Shown here one piece after another: positions 25,304-33,641 of a stretch of 64,000 nucleotides of DNA. The stretch spans positions 3,677,501 to 3,741,500 of the forward strand of contig NZ_CP044011.1 in the NCBI RefSeq assembly GCF_016864555.1. The letters are read 5' to 3'. The stretch is from Sinorhizobium sp. BG8 (GTDB lineage: Bacteria > Pseudomonadota > Alphaproteobacteria > Rhizobiales > Rhizobiaceae). How positions within the stretch are numbered: position 1 is the first letter of the stretch; every line of letters begins with the position of its first letter. A program made the translations under genes and the position numbers. The notes beneath the pieces are model-generated. The model made no database searches. It saw nothing but the letters and a program-made list of their open reading frames with translations, and was not told where the DNA came from.

Positions 25304-26299
25304 CTATTCCTTTCCGACAAAGAGGGTTTTGAAGCGGCTGGCGAACCACCTCAGGATCATGACCGTCACGAGCAGGATGCCCCAGACGGCCGTCGCAAGG
25401 TGCTGGTTTGCGCCGAGAAGGTTGAGCCCGGACGAGAGCAGCTGAAGAACGATAAGCGCCACGAAGACCGGAATGACGCGTCCGAATCCGCCGAACGGAT
25501 TGACGCCGCCCAGGAAGCAGGCGAGCACGGTGATCAGCAGGTAGGACTCGCCATGCCCGACGCGAACCGAATTGAAGCGCGCCAGCATGATGATGCCTGC
25601 GATCGCGCACATCGCACCGGAAAGGGTGTAGACGAGCACGATCACCTTTCGCGTGTTCACGCCCGAGTACCGCGCCGCCTCGATGTTCGAGCCGATCATG
25701 TAGGTGTTGAATCCAAGTTTCGTTCGCGACAGCAGCACATGCCATAGCCCGACACATAGGATGAAGATCAGAAGCGGCACAGGAATGCCGAGGATAAGGC
25801 CATGCCCCAGCGGCCGGACAAAGGACGGAAAGCCGGACACGTCTCCGCCGCGGGTCAAGAACTCGCCCAGGCCGCGCAGGAAGATCATCATCGACAGCGA
25901 GACGAGGATCGGGTGGGCACGCGTGAATGCGATGACGAGGCCCATGACCACACCGCTTGCCGCCCCGGCGGCAACGGCGAGCGCGACGCCGAGCGCAAAG
26001 GCAGCAGGACCGGCGTCGGCGCCGCCATTCGCCTGCAACACCCAGGCGACCGTGAGCCCGGCTATGTTCGCAGTGAAGGTGATCGCCAGATTAAGCCCGC
26101 CGGTCAGGATCGGCAGCAGCATGGCAAGTGTCAGCAGCCCGAGCTCGGGAACCTGGAAGGCCACGGAGCCAAAGGTGGCGGACGACAGGAAATGCGGCGA
26201 TGCGAGACCGAAGACGAGCATCACTGCGATGAAGGCGAATGCCGGTCCGGCCATTTCGGTACCGAACATTTCACGGCTGCGCGCGACAAGAGTGGTCAT
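25304..26299 (-). CDS. Sugar ABC transporter permease (RbsC-like)
   Basis: Membrane permease of 331 residues in the ribose/xylose (BPD_transp_2) family, with about nine hydrophobic segments and the ATPase-contacting loop in SNIEAARYSGVNTRKV. It forms the channel with the paired permease encoded upstream, with which it overlaps by four bases (ATGA). It serves the same importer as the ATPase at 27293 and the binding protein at 28905. Confidence 0.9.
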   Translation of the reverse strand: MTTLVARSREMFGTEMAGPAFAFIAVMLVFGLASPHFLSSATFGSVAFQVPELGLLTLAMLLPILTGGLNLAITFTANIAGLTVAWVLQANGGADAGPAAFALGVALAVAAGAASGVVMGLVIAFTRAHPILVSLSMMIFLRGLGEFLTRGGDVSGFPSFVRPLGHGLILGIPVPLLIFILCVGLWHVLLSRTKLGFNTYMIGSNIEAARYSGVNTRKVIVLVYTLSGAMCAIAGIIMLARFNSVRVGHGESYLLITVLACFLGGVNPFGGFGRVIPVFVALIVLQLLSSGLNLLGANQHLATAVWGILLVTVMILRWFASRFKTLFVGKE

Positions 26300-27300
26300 C
26301 CCTGCTTCCTCCCGCTGTTGCCGAGGAACGGCAGAAGCTTCTCGATGCTGGTGTTGGAGAGCGTGATCGCGACGAGGATGATCGCGCCGATGATCATCTT
26401 GAAGGCGAAGGGGGAGACGCCCATCAGGTTCAGCCCGTTCTGCGTCATGGAGATCAGGAGCACGCCGAGCACGCATCCGAGGACTGACCCCTTGCCTCCA
26501 CCGAGCCGGGCCCCGCCGAGGACCACCGCGGCAAGCACATCGAGTTCGCGTCCGTAGAGAGCGTTGGGCACGATTTCCTGGGCATAGTGGGCCTGGATGA
26601 TGCCGGCTATTCCCGCCATCAGCCCGAGCCATCCGAAGGCGATGAACTGCATGGCGCCGATGCTGATGCCGAAGCGACGTGCACCTTCCGGATTGTCGCC
26701 GAAAGCATAGAGCTGCCGGCCTGTCGTCGTGTGACGGATGAGAAACCAGGTGGCGGCGACGCAGAGCACCATGACGAGAACCGGCAGGCGGATCTCCGCC
26801 CAGGTGCCGTCAGCCATCTCGCGCTCGAAGAGCACGATGCGGCTGGTCCACCAGTCCGGCAGATTGTAGATCGAGACGCCCCGCGTGAAGAACATCAGCA
26901 GGCCGAAGTAGATGTTGAAGGTCGCGATCGTGACGACGATCGAAATGATCTTGAATTTGTGGATGAGGAAGGCGTTGAAGGCGCCGAGCAGCACGCCGAG
27001 GGTGCCGGCGATCAAAATGCCGCTTACCCAGCCGCCTCCGCCAATCTGGCCGAGGATAAGTGCGGTCACATATTGCACCACTGAGGCAGCCACGGCGAAC
27101 GAGATGTCGATGCCGCCGGAGATCAGGACGACGAGCAGCCCGACGGCGAAGATGATGTTGACCGAGCTGGTATTCAGAAGGTCGAGGGCGTTGCCCAGCG
27201 TGAAGAAGCGGTCCGTCACTGCCGTCAGAAACAGTCCGATCACCAGCATGACCGCCAGCAGAGCGAATTCCGTCGCCTGGGTATGAAGTAGCCTACGCAT
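26296..27300 (-). CDS. Sugar ABC transporter permease (RbsC-like)
   Basis: Second BPD_transp_2 permease, 334 residues, with VGLLVVLISGGIDISFAVAAS near the N-terminus and the coupling loop DNPEGARRFGISI at about 206-218, both standard for ribose-type permeases. The gene overlaps the ATPase gene by eight bases and the other permease by four. Two distinct permeases imply a heterodimeric channel, as in LsrCD. Confidence 0.9.
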   Translation of the reverse strand: MRRLLHTQATEFALLAVMLVIGLFLTAVTDRFFTLGNALDLLNTSSVNIIFAVGLLVVLISGGIDISFAVAASVVQYVTALILGQIGGGGWVSGILIAGTLGVLLGAFNAFLIHKFKIISIVVTIATFNIYFGLLMFFTRGVSIYNLPDWWTSRIVLFEREMADGTWAEIRLPVLVMVLCVAATWFLIRHTTTGRQLYAFGDNPEGARRFGISIGAMQFIAFGWLGLMAGIAGIIQAHYAQEIVPNALYGRELDVLAAVVLGGARLGGGKGSVLGCVLGVLLISMTQNGLNLMGVSPFAFKMIIGAIILVAITLSNTSIEKLLPFLGNSGRKQG

Positions 27301-28813
27301 AGACGGCCGCCTCCACTTGCGAAAGCGAACTGTCGCGCGGGTCGTAGGTCCCGGCGATTTGGCCCTGCACCATGTGGAGGACCCGGTCCGCGTTGAAATA
27401 GACTTCAGGGACTTCGTCGGAAATCAGCACGATCGCCAGGCCCGCCTCGGCGAGCCGCGCCACGATGTCGAAGATGCCCGCGCGCGCACCGACGTCGACC
27501 CCGACCGTGGGAGCATCGAGAATCAGGACCTTCGGATCGGTTGCCAGCCACTTGGCGATCGCGATGCGTTGCTGGTTGCCGCCCGAAAGTGTCGATATGG
27601 CATCCTCCTGCAGACCGATCTTGACGCCGAGATCGGCGATCCAGCCGGCGACGAGATCGCGCTTCTTGCCCTCCGATATGAGCCCGTTCACCAGAATCTT
27701 GCCCATCGAGGCAATGACCAGGTTGTCGGCGATCGATTGTGGCTGGATGAGCCCCAGAGACAGCCGATCCTCGGAGAGATAGGCAATGCCTGCGCGGATC
27801 GCCTCGCGGTTCGACGCGAACCTGACCTGCTTGCCCTCGAGACTGACCGAACCCGCATGCGGCTGGCGCATGCCAAACAGCGTCAGCGCCAGTTCCGTCC
27901 GGCCGGCACCGAGAAGCCCGGTGATGCCCACCGTCTCGCCTCGGCGAACTGTAAAGGAGATGTTTTCGAATTCGCCTCGTCTCGTGAGACCGCGGACCTC
28001 CAGGACCGGTGGCGCGCCATCGTGGCTTCGTGCGCGGACCGCGTGATCGAAGGTCTTGCCGGTCATCAACTCGGTAATGCGCGACTGCGTCATCCCTTCG
28101 GCGGGATAGACACCGACGAGCCTCCCGTCGCGCAGGACCGTTATGCGGTTCGATATCTCGATCACCTCCGCCAGGCGATGGCTGACGAAGACGACGGCCA
28201 CGCCCGAAGCGGACAATGTTCGGACGATATCGAGCAGATGGTCTGTTTCCGACTGGGTGAGAGAGGCGGTCGGCTCGTCCATGAAGACGATCTTGGCCTC
28301 ACCCACCAACGCCCGCGCGATCGCCACGATCTGGCGCTGCGCGATCGCGTACTCGCGCAATGGGAGATCGACGTCGAGCGAAACGCCCAGACGGCCAAGC
28401 ACCTGCTCCGCGATACGTCTCATGGCCGAATGGTCGGCGCGCCGCGGCCAGCCGCCGAGCACGGTGTGAAAGGCGATGTTTTCTGCGACTGACATTTCCG
28501 GGAAGAGAGCGAGGTCCTGCCAGATCACCTGGATTCCGGCCGCCTGAGCGGTCACGGGCGACATGTGGCTGTAGGTCTGGCCGTCATACTCGATTTCGGC
28601 CCCCTGCTTCGGACGATAGACCCCGGTGATGACCTTGATGAGCGTACTCTTGCCCGACCCGTTCTCTCCGGCCAGACAATGCACCTCGCCGGGCCGTACC
28701 TCGAAGGACACATCCTTCAGTGCCTGGACCCCACCGAAGGTCATGTTGATGTTCTTCAACGACAGCAGAGGTCGTTCAGCGCCTGAAGCGTCCGCAGGGT
28801 GAGTCATGGCCAT
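27293..28813 (-). CDS. Sugar ABC transporter ATP-binding protein (RbsA/MglA-like)
   Basis: Cytoplasmic ATPase of 506 residues with two ABC domains. The first has Walker A GENGSGKST, an atypical signature region AIAQRQIVAIARAL and Walker B IVFMDEP. The second has a degenerate Walker A (GLLGAGRTE), as normal for this family, signature LSGGNQQR and LILDAP in place of the usual DEP. It energises the ribose-type importer with the two overlapping downstream permeases. A short hairpin separates it from the binding-protein gene. Confidence 0.92.
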   Translation of the reverse strand: MAMTHPADASGAERPLLSLKNINMTFGGVQALKDVSFEVRPGEVHCLAGENGSGKSTLIKVITGVYRPKQGAEIEYDGQTYSHMSPVTAQAAGIQVIWQDLALFPEMSVAENIAFHTVLGGWPRRADHSAMRRIAEQVLGRLGVSLDVDLPLREYAIAQRQIVAIARALVGEAKIVFMDEPTASLTQSETDHLLDIVRTLSASGVAVVFVSHRLAEVIEISNRITVLRDGRLVGVYPAEGMTQSRITELMTGKTFDHAVRARSHDGAPPVLEVRGLTRRGEFENISFTVRRGETVGITGLLGAGRTELALTLFGMRQPHAGSVSLEGKQVRFASNREAIRAGIAYLSEDRLSLGLIQPQSIADNLVIASMGKILVNGLISEGKKRDLVAGWIADLGVKIGLQEDAISTLSGGNQQRIAIAKWLATDPKVLILDAPTVGVDVGARAGIFDIVARLAEAGLAIVLISDEVPEVYFNADRVLHMVQGQIAGTYDPRDSSLSQVEAAVYA

Positions 28814-28856
28814 GCCTTGTCAGTTAGCGTAACCCGCCGGGTCCGGATAACCTGCC

Positions 28857-28876
28857 GGGCCAGCCGAAGCCGGCCC
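28857..28876 (-). terminator. UUCG-loop hairpin between binding-protein and ATPase genes
   Basis: On the minus-strand transcript, GGGCCGGC and GCUGGCCC pair (eight pairs, one G-U) around a UUCG loop. There is no U tract. It follows the binding-protein gene, so it more likely stabilises the upstream message or lowers downstream expression than ends transcription fully. Confidence 0.5.
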
Positions 28877-28904
28877 AGCAGTCGGGAGGAACCCGTTTAC
28901 ATCG

Positions 28905-29891
28905 TCACAGGCCCATGGCCGCCAGTTCGTCCACCGTGTCCTTGTTGATGGTCACGAGCTGGTCGACGATGATGTTGTGGTCCGCGTCCGGATGGATGAC
29001 CCCGAGGCCTTCGATTTCCTCGCCGTCCTTGATCTGCTCACCCTTCATCAGCTTGTCGGCAAGCGTGACAAAGACTTCGCCGGCCTGCTTCGGATTCCAC
29101 ATGAACCCGCCGGAGATCGCGTCGGACTTGATCAGCTTCTGCCCCTGCCCCGGAGAGAACGGGCCGAGCACGAAGATTTCTCCCGTCTTGCGGCGTTCCT
29201 CGACCGCACGGCCTGCGCCGATCGGTCCCTGGCTGCCGAAGGCGAGGAAGCCCTTGAGATCCGGGTTCGCCGAGATCAGGTCAAGCGCGGTCGAACGGCT
29301 CTTGTCGACATCCTCGGCAACGCCGTAACGCTCACCGACCAGCTCCATGTCGGGATATTTTTCCTTGAGGTAGGCGATCGCGGCATCGGCCCAGGCATTG
29401 TGCAGCGGCACGGTCAGCGATCCGACGAAGACCGCATATTTGCCCTTGCCGCCCGTCTTCTGGGCTAGCAGCTCGGCATGCGCCTCACCGAACCCCGTCG
29501 CCGAAGCGAGTTCGAAATTCCAGTCCGCACCCTTCTGGCCGGGCGACTCGTGGGTGATGACGATGATCCCGGCTTCATGTGCCTTGGTCAGCACCGGCTC
29601 GAGAACCTTGGAGTCATTCGGAACGACGCCGATAACCTTGACGCCCTGCGCGATGAGGTCCTCGATCGCGCGGACCTGCAAGGCAGGATCGGCGCTGGTC
29701 GGCCCGATCATGAAGGCATCGACACCGAGCTTTGCGCCGCGTTCCTTGATGCCGGCTTCCATTGCGTTGAACCACGGAATGCCGCCAATCTTCACGACGA
29801 CGCCAACCTTGCCGGCTTCCTGGGCAAGAGCGCCGAACGCCGTGGCCAAAGACAATGATGCTGCGAACGCAGCCACAAGCAATTTCTTCAT
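28905..29891 (-). CDS. Sugar ABC transporter periplasmic substrate-binding protein
   Basis: Type I periplasmic binding protein of 328 residues (RbsB/LsrB-like). It starts with a Sec signal peptide (MKKLLVAAFAASLSLATAFGALAQ, cleaved near residue 24), then VGVVVKIGGIPWFNAMEAGIK and the ITHESPGQ hinge-side segment. The ATG at 29891 has a GGAGGAAACG site; an in-frame codon at 29906 is less likely. First gene of the minus-strand ketose operon, downstream of a probable LacI operator. The ligand is presumably the ketose processed by the epimerase, kinase and aldolase. Confidence 0.9.
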   Translation of the reverse strand: MKKLLVAAFAASLSLATAFGALAQEAGKVGVVVKIGGIPWFNAMEAGIKERGAKLGVDAFMIGPTSADPALQVRAIEDLIAQGVKVIGVVPNDSKVLEPVLTKAHEAGIIVITHESPGQKGADWNFELASATGFGEAHAELLAQKTGGKGKYAVFVGSLTVPLHNAWADAAIAYLKEKYPDMELVGERYGVAEDVDKSRSTALDLISANPDLKGFLAFGSQGPIGAGRAVEERRKTGEIFVLGPFSPGQGQKLIKSDAISGGFMWNPKQAGEVFVTLADKLMKGEQIKDGEEIEGLGVIHPDADHNIIVDQLVTINKDTVDELAAMGL

Positions 29892-30258
29892 CGTTTCCTC
29901 CTCCATAGCTCCCTTTTCGGGAACACCCGGGCCCGCCGAAGACCGCCGGCCTCCAGTTGTAAATCACTGGCGAAGAATGAGAATTCCCGCCTCCCTTTGA
30001 ACTGCCTCCTCAAGCAGCCACCATAGATGCACAATCGATATTTCTCACTTGCACAATCGATGGTGCAAGAACTATCATCCAGACGTTTTCATTCGTCAAG
30101 CGGGAATATCTTTCGTCTGCGCGAATTCGGAACTAAGAGGAAAACGAACGCGGGGAACCCGAGACGGATTCGGATTCGGGCGAAATCCTCGCATCTCTAC
30201 GCAGTGATGCTGCGCGGCCTTTCGCCATCGCCGGCACGCTGCGCAGTCGGGGGTAGTC
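29892..30258. promoter_or_regulatory. Divergent promoter region, ketose operon and LacI-type gene
   Basis: The 367-base gap between divergent genes is AT-rich around 30020-30110 and has no protein-like frame I recognise. It contains the candidate operator at 30029-30069 and must hold the promoters for both the ketose operon and its regulator. Confidence 0.5.
30029..30069. promoter_or_regulatory. Candidate LacI-family operator with direct and inverted repeats
   Basis: CTTGCAC (30048-30054) and GTGCAAG (30063-30069) are perfect inverted arms around an eight-base centre. GCACAATCGAT occurs twice, at 30029 and 30051, exactly 22 bases apart, about two helical turns. This is what a dimeric LacI-type repressor with two neighbouring sites would use. 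The adjacent gene at 30259 encodes such a protein. Confidence 0.55.
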
Positions 30259-31377
30259 ATGAGGGACAGCGGCAGGAAAAAGGCGACGATCTACGATCTC
30301 TCCGTGTTGTCGGGAAGCTCGCCGTCTACTGTCAGCGCCGTGCTTAACGGCACTTGGCGCAAGCGCCGGATCAAGGAAAGCACTGCCAAGCTCATCCGCC
30401 AGCTGGCGGATGAGCATCAGTACACCGCCAATCGGCAAGCACAGGGATTGCGAAGCTCCCGGTCTGGGCTCGTCGGACTGCTCTTGCCGGTCCACGACAA
30501 CCGCTACTTCTCCTCCATGGCGCAGACATTCGAGGCCTACGCCCGCAGCAGGGGCCAATGCCCCATCGTTGTCAGCGCCAGCCGCGATCCGCAGGAAGAG
30601 CGCGAAACAGTCGAGACGCTGATTTCCTATTCGATCGACGAACTGTTCATCTGCGGCGCGACGGATCCCGACGGACTGCACGGCATCTGCGAGAAGGCTG
30701 GCCTCAGGCATATCAACATTGACCTGCCAGGGACGAAGGCTCCCTCGGTCATCAGCGACAACTACGAGGGCGCGCGCATGCTGACGGAGGCGATCATCCG
30801 ACAGGTGCCGGCGCACAGCCCCTTGGCGCCGGACGACCTCTACCTGTTCGGTGGCCGCGACGATCACGCGAGCCGCGAGCGCATCAACGGATTTCGCGCA
30901 GTCAAGAAGGAGCTGCTGGGGGGCGATCCCGACGCCTGCATCCAGCCGACAGGATACTCTCCGAACAACACGCGCATGGCATTCGAGACCTTCTACGAGC
31001 GTGAGGGCCGCCTGCCGCGAGCACTCTTCGTCAACTCCTCGATCAACCTTGAAGGCTTCCTCCGGTTCATGGCGGGCCACCCCCACGAGACCTTTTCCGA
31101 CATCGTGCTCGGCTGCTACGACTACGACCCCTTCGCGTCATTCCTGCCGTTCCCCGTTCTGATGATCCGGCAGGACATCGAGGCCATGTTGACCAAGGCA
31201 TTCCAGGTAATGGAAGAGCACCGCCCTGCCCCGGGCATCTATCTCATTCGCCCTGAACTGGTTTCGCCGCGCACAGCCCTGACAGGACCACTCGATGCGC
31301 TGAAGGACGTGGATGTGCCCACGGAATATGGGGAAGCCCAAATGCGCTTCGAGGAGAAGACCGCGGATTCCGTTTGA
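30259..31377 (+). CDS. LacI family transcriptional regulator
   Basis: LacI-type repressor of 372 residues. The helix-turn-helix is at about residues 9-30 (ATIYDLSVLSGSSPSTVSAVLNG), followed by the hinge and a type I periplasmic-binding effector domain. It is somewhat longer than the usual 330-340, with extra C-terminal residues. The ATG at 30259 follows a G-rich site. It is divergent from the ribose-type importer and ketose enzymes and almost certainly controls them, with the sugar or a phosphorylated intermediate as inducer. Confidence 0.9.
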   Translation: MRDSGRKKATIYDLSVLSGSSPSTVSAVLNGTWRKRRIKESTAKLIRQLADEHQYTANRQAQGLRSSRSGLVGLLLPVHDNRYFSSMAQTFEAYARSRGQCPIVVSASRDPQEERETVETLISYSIDELFICGATDPDGLHGICEKAGLRHINIDLPGTKAPSVISDNYEGARMLTEAIIRQVPAHSPLAPDDLYLFGGRDDHASRERINGFRAVKKELLGGDPDACIQPTGYSPNNTRMAFETFYEREGRLPRALFVNSSINLEGFLRFMAGHPHETFSDIVLGCYDYDPFASFLPFPVLMIRQDIEAMLTKAFQVMEEHRPAPGIYLIRPELVSPRTALTGPLDALKDVDVPTEYGEAQMRFEEKTADSV

Positions 31378-31458
31378 GGCGCATTGCTCCGAGCAATCGG
31401 ATTGGCGGGATACTCGGGGTGCCCGCGGCGAAACTGGCACGTCGCGCCCCACTACTCC

Positions 31459-32172
31459 TCAGGCGCGCAGGGCTTCACCATCGAGCGCGAACACCGTGCT
31501 GGCGTCGCTGACGATCGACACATGGGAAAAGGCGGCGCGGGCGGCGGCGACAGAATCCGCGCGCAGGATCGCCGAGACGATCTCTTCATGTTCGGCAAAA
31601 GACTTGGCGAGGCGGCCGACGATGCGGAACTGCGCGCGCCTGAAGGGGGCAAGTCTCGCCCGTGTCTGCGTGACCAGCTCGAAGATGTGATCGTTGTGCG
31701 CGCCGCGATAGAGCCGCGTGTGGAACTCGACGTTGTGGAGCGCATATTCTTCGTCCGCGCCGGCCTGGACGAGCTTGGTCGAGGCACGATGCATCATTTC
31801 GAGCGCCCGCCGTTCCTCCACCGTCATGCGCTGCGCGGCCAGCCGCGCGCAGATCCGCTCCAGTTCCGCCATGGCCTCGAACATCGAGGAAAGATAACCG
31901 CCCGTCACGTTGGTCACGACGGCGCTGCGATTGGGCTGCCTATCCACGAGACCCATCGCCCCGAGTTCGCGCAGCGCCTCCCTCACCGGTGTGCGCGAGA
32001 CGTCGAAGCGGGACGCGAGCGAATTCTCGTCCAGCTTCTCGCCCGGCTGGATCTGGCCGGTGACGATCATGTCGGCAATTGCACGCACCATCTGCTCGAC
32101 GGTGGTCCCTGCCCTGACGACCTCTCTGCGCCTTGTCTGTTTCACACCCGTCACTTGCTCCGAATCTTGCAT
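31459..32172 (-). CDS. GntR family regulator with FCD domain
   Basis: GntR-type regulator of 237 residues. The winged helix-turn-helix is at about 20-85 (LASRFDVSRTPVREALRELGAMGLV), then an all-helical FCD ligand domain with the metal-site pattern including His residues in HNVEFHTRLYRGAHN and FAEHEEI. ATG 32172 is preferred; an in-frame ATG at 32196 would add eight residues. Divergent from the BMP-type importer and biuret genes, so likely their regulator. Its own start codon lies within an inverted repeat, which suggests autoregulation. Confidence 0.88.
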   Translation of the reverse strand: MQDSEQVTGVKQTRRREVVRAGTTVEQMVRAIADMIVTGQIQPGEKLDENSLASRFDVSRTPVREALRELGAMGLVDRQPNRSAVVTNVTGGYLSSMFEAMAELERICARLAAQRMTVEERRALEMMHRASTKLVQAGADEEYALHNVEFHTRLYRGAHNDHIFELVTQTRARLAPFRRAQFRIVGRLAKSFAEHEEIVSAILRADSVAAARAAFSHVSIVSDASTVFALDGEALRA

Positions 32173-32183
32173 ACAGATTGCAA
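32167..32183. promoter_or_regulatory. Inverted repeat over the GntR start codon
   Basis: TTGCA and TGCAA flank a seven-base centre, overlapping the regulator's start codon. The nonamer TTGCATACA from this site recurs at 32433-32441, in front of the divergent importer operon. Shared sequence on both sides of a divergent regulator suggests its binding sites. Confidence 0.4.
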
Positions 32184-32494
32184 CGCACGACAACAATGTC
32201 AGATCACGACGGCAAAGTCATGCTTTCTCTGGACTATTTTTAATTTCGACCTGCACCTCGGCGTGACTCTCATGCTTGTATCCCGATAACGTCACGCGTA
32301 AAAGACCACAATTTAGTCACTGCATCAATATTCATCAAAAATCGACGAAAACTGCATGCACTTTACACATGCGCCGCATACGACGGAATGTCTGTTTCAT
32401 ATTTTTCAATAAGTTACAATATGGCACGGCCATTGCATACACTTTCTGTGTACCCGTTTCGAACCCGGCCTCTGCCGCTGTAAGGAGCATTCCA
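32184..32494. promoter_or_regulatory. Divergent promoter region of the biuret-type locus
   Basis: About 310 AT-rich bases separate the GntR gene from the binding-protein gene. A TACAAT hexamer at 32415-32420 could be a -10 element for the importer operon, and TTGCATACA at 32433 a regulator site just downstream of it. AAGGAG at about 32482 is the ribosome site of the next gene. The open frame across the region is not protein-like upstream of 32495. Confidence 0.45.
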
Positions 32495-33622
32495 ATGACC
32501 AAACTCCTTTTGAATCGCCGTTCATTCCTTCAAACCTCGATTGCAGGCGCTGCCTTTGCCGGCATTGCGCCGGGACCATTTTCCTCTCCCGCCGTCGCGC
32601 AGGCTGCGCTGACCGTCGGCTTCATCTATGTCGGCCCAAAGGATGACTACGGCTATAACCAGGCTCACGCCGAAGGCGCGACCGTCATCAAGGCCATTCC
32701 AGGCGTCACCGTCGTCGAGGAAGAGAACGTTCCCGAGACCGTCGACGTCCAGAAGACGATGGAATCGATGATCAATCTCGACGGCGCGACACTCGTCTTC
32801 CCGACCTCCTTCGGCTACTTCGACCCGCACATGCTCGAAATGGCGAAGAAGTATCCCGAGGTTCAGTTCCGCCACTGCGGTGGACTTTGGAAGGAAGGCA
32901 CGCATCCGGAAAACACCGGGTCATATTTCGGCTACATCGGCCAGGGTCAGTACCTGAATGGCATCGCCGCCGGGTCCGCGACCAAGAGCAAGAAAATCGG
33001 CTTCGTTGCCGCAAAGCCCATCCCGCAGGTGCTTCAGAACATCAATTCGTTCCTGCTCGGCGCGCGGTCGGTCGATCCCTCGATCACCTGCCAGGTCATC
33101 TTCACGGGCGAGTGGTCCCTCGCGGTCAAGGAGGCAGAGGCCACAAATGCGCTGATCGACCAGGGCGCCGACGTCATAACCTGCCACGTCGACAGCCCGA
33201 AGGTCATGGTGGAAACGGCCGCCGGTCGCGGTGCCTTCGTCTGCGGCTATCATGCCAACCAGAGCCCGCTGGCCCCGGAAAAGTATCTCACAGGCGCCGA
33301 ATGGGCCTGGGGCAACGTCTACACCGACTTCATCAAGAAGGCGCAGGCCGGCGAGAAGCTTGGGAATTTCGTGCGCGGCGGCCTCAAGGACGGTTTCGTC
33401 AAGATGAGCCCGCTCGGCCCCGGCGTTTCGGAGGAAGGGCGCAAGAAATTCGAAGCGACCCAGACGGAAATGATGGGCGGCAACTTCTCCGTCTTCAAGG
33501 GCGGCATCAAGGACAACAAGGGCAATGTCGTGGTGCCCGAGGGCCAGGCCCTTGCCGAGGATGCGATCGAACTCGAGAGCATGGCCTACTTGGTCGAGGG
33601 CGTCGTCGGTTCGACCTCGTGA
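32495..33622 (+). CDS. BMP family ABC transporter substrate-binding protein
   Basis: Periplasmic binding protein of 375 residues in the BMP/PnrA-like family, whose members bind nucleosides, purines or related ureido compounds. The N-terminus MTKLLLNRRSFLQTSIAGAAFAG is a Tat signal (RRSFL), unusual for a binding protein but common in rhizobia. VGFIYVGPKDDYGYNQAHAEG is the typical first strand-loop. The ATG at 32495 has AAGGAG eight bases upstream. First gene of an operon running through two permeases, a biuret hydrolase, the ATPase and further hydrolases, so the ligand is probably a urea-derived compound. Confidence 0.9.
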   Translation: MTKLLLNRRSFLQTSIAGAAFAGIAPGPFSSPAVAQAALTVGFIYVGPKDDYGYNQAHAEGATVIKAIPGVTVVEEENVPETVDVQKTMESMINLDGATLVFPTSFGYFDPHMLEMAKKYPEVQFRHCGGLWKEGTHPENTGSYFGYIGQGQYLNGIAAGSATKSKKIGFVAAKPIPQVLQNINSFLLGARSVDPSITCQVIFTGEWSLAVKEAEATNALIDQGADVITCHVDSPKVMVETAAGRGAFVCGYHANQSPLAPEKYLTGAEWAWGNVYTDFIKKAQAGEKLGNFVRGGLKDGFVKMSPLGPGVSEEGRKKFEATQTEMMGGNFSVFKGGIKDNKGNVVVPEGQALAEDAIELESMAYLVEGVVGSTS

Positions 33623-33641
33623 TGTTGGGAGCGGCGGCGTC

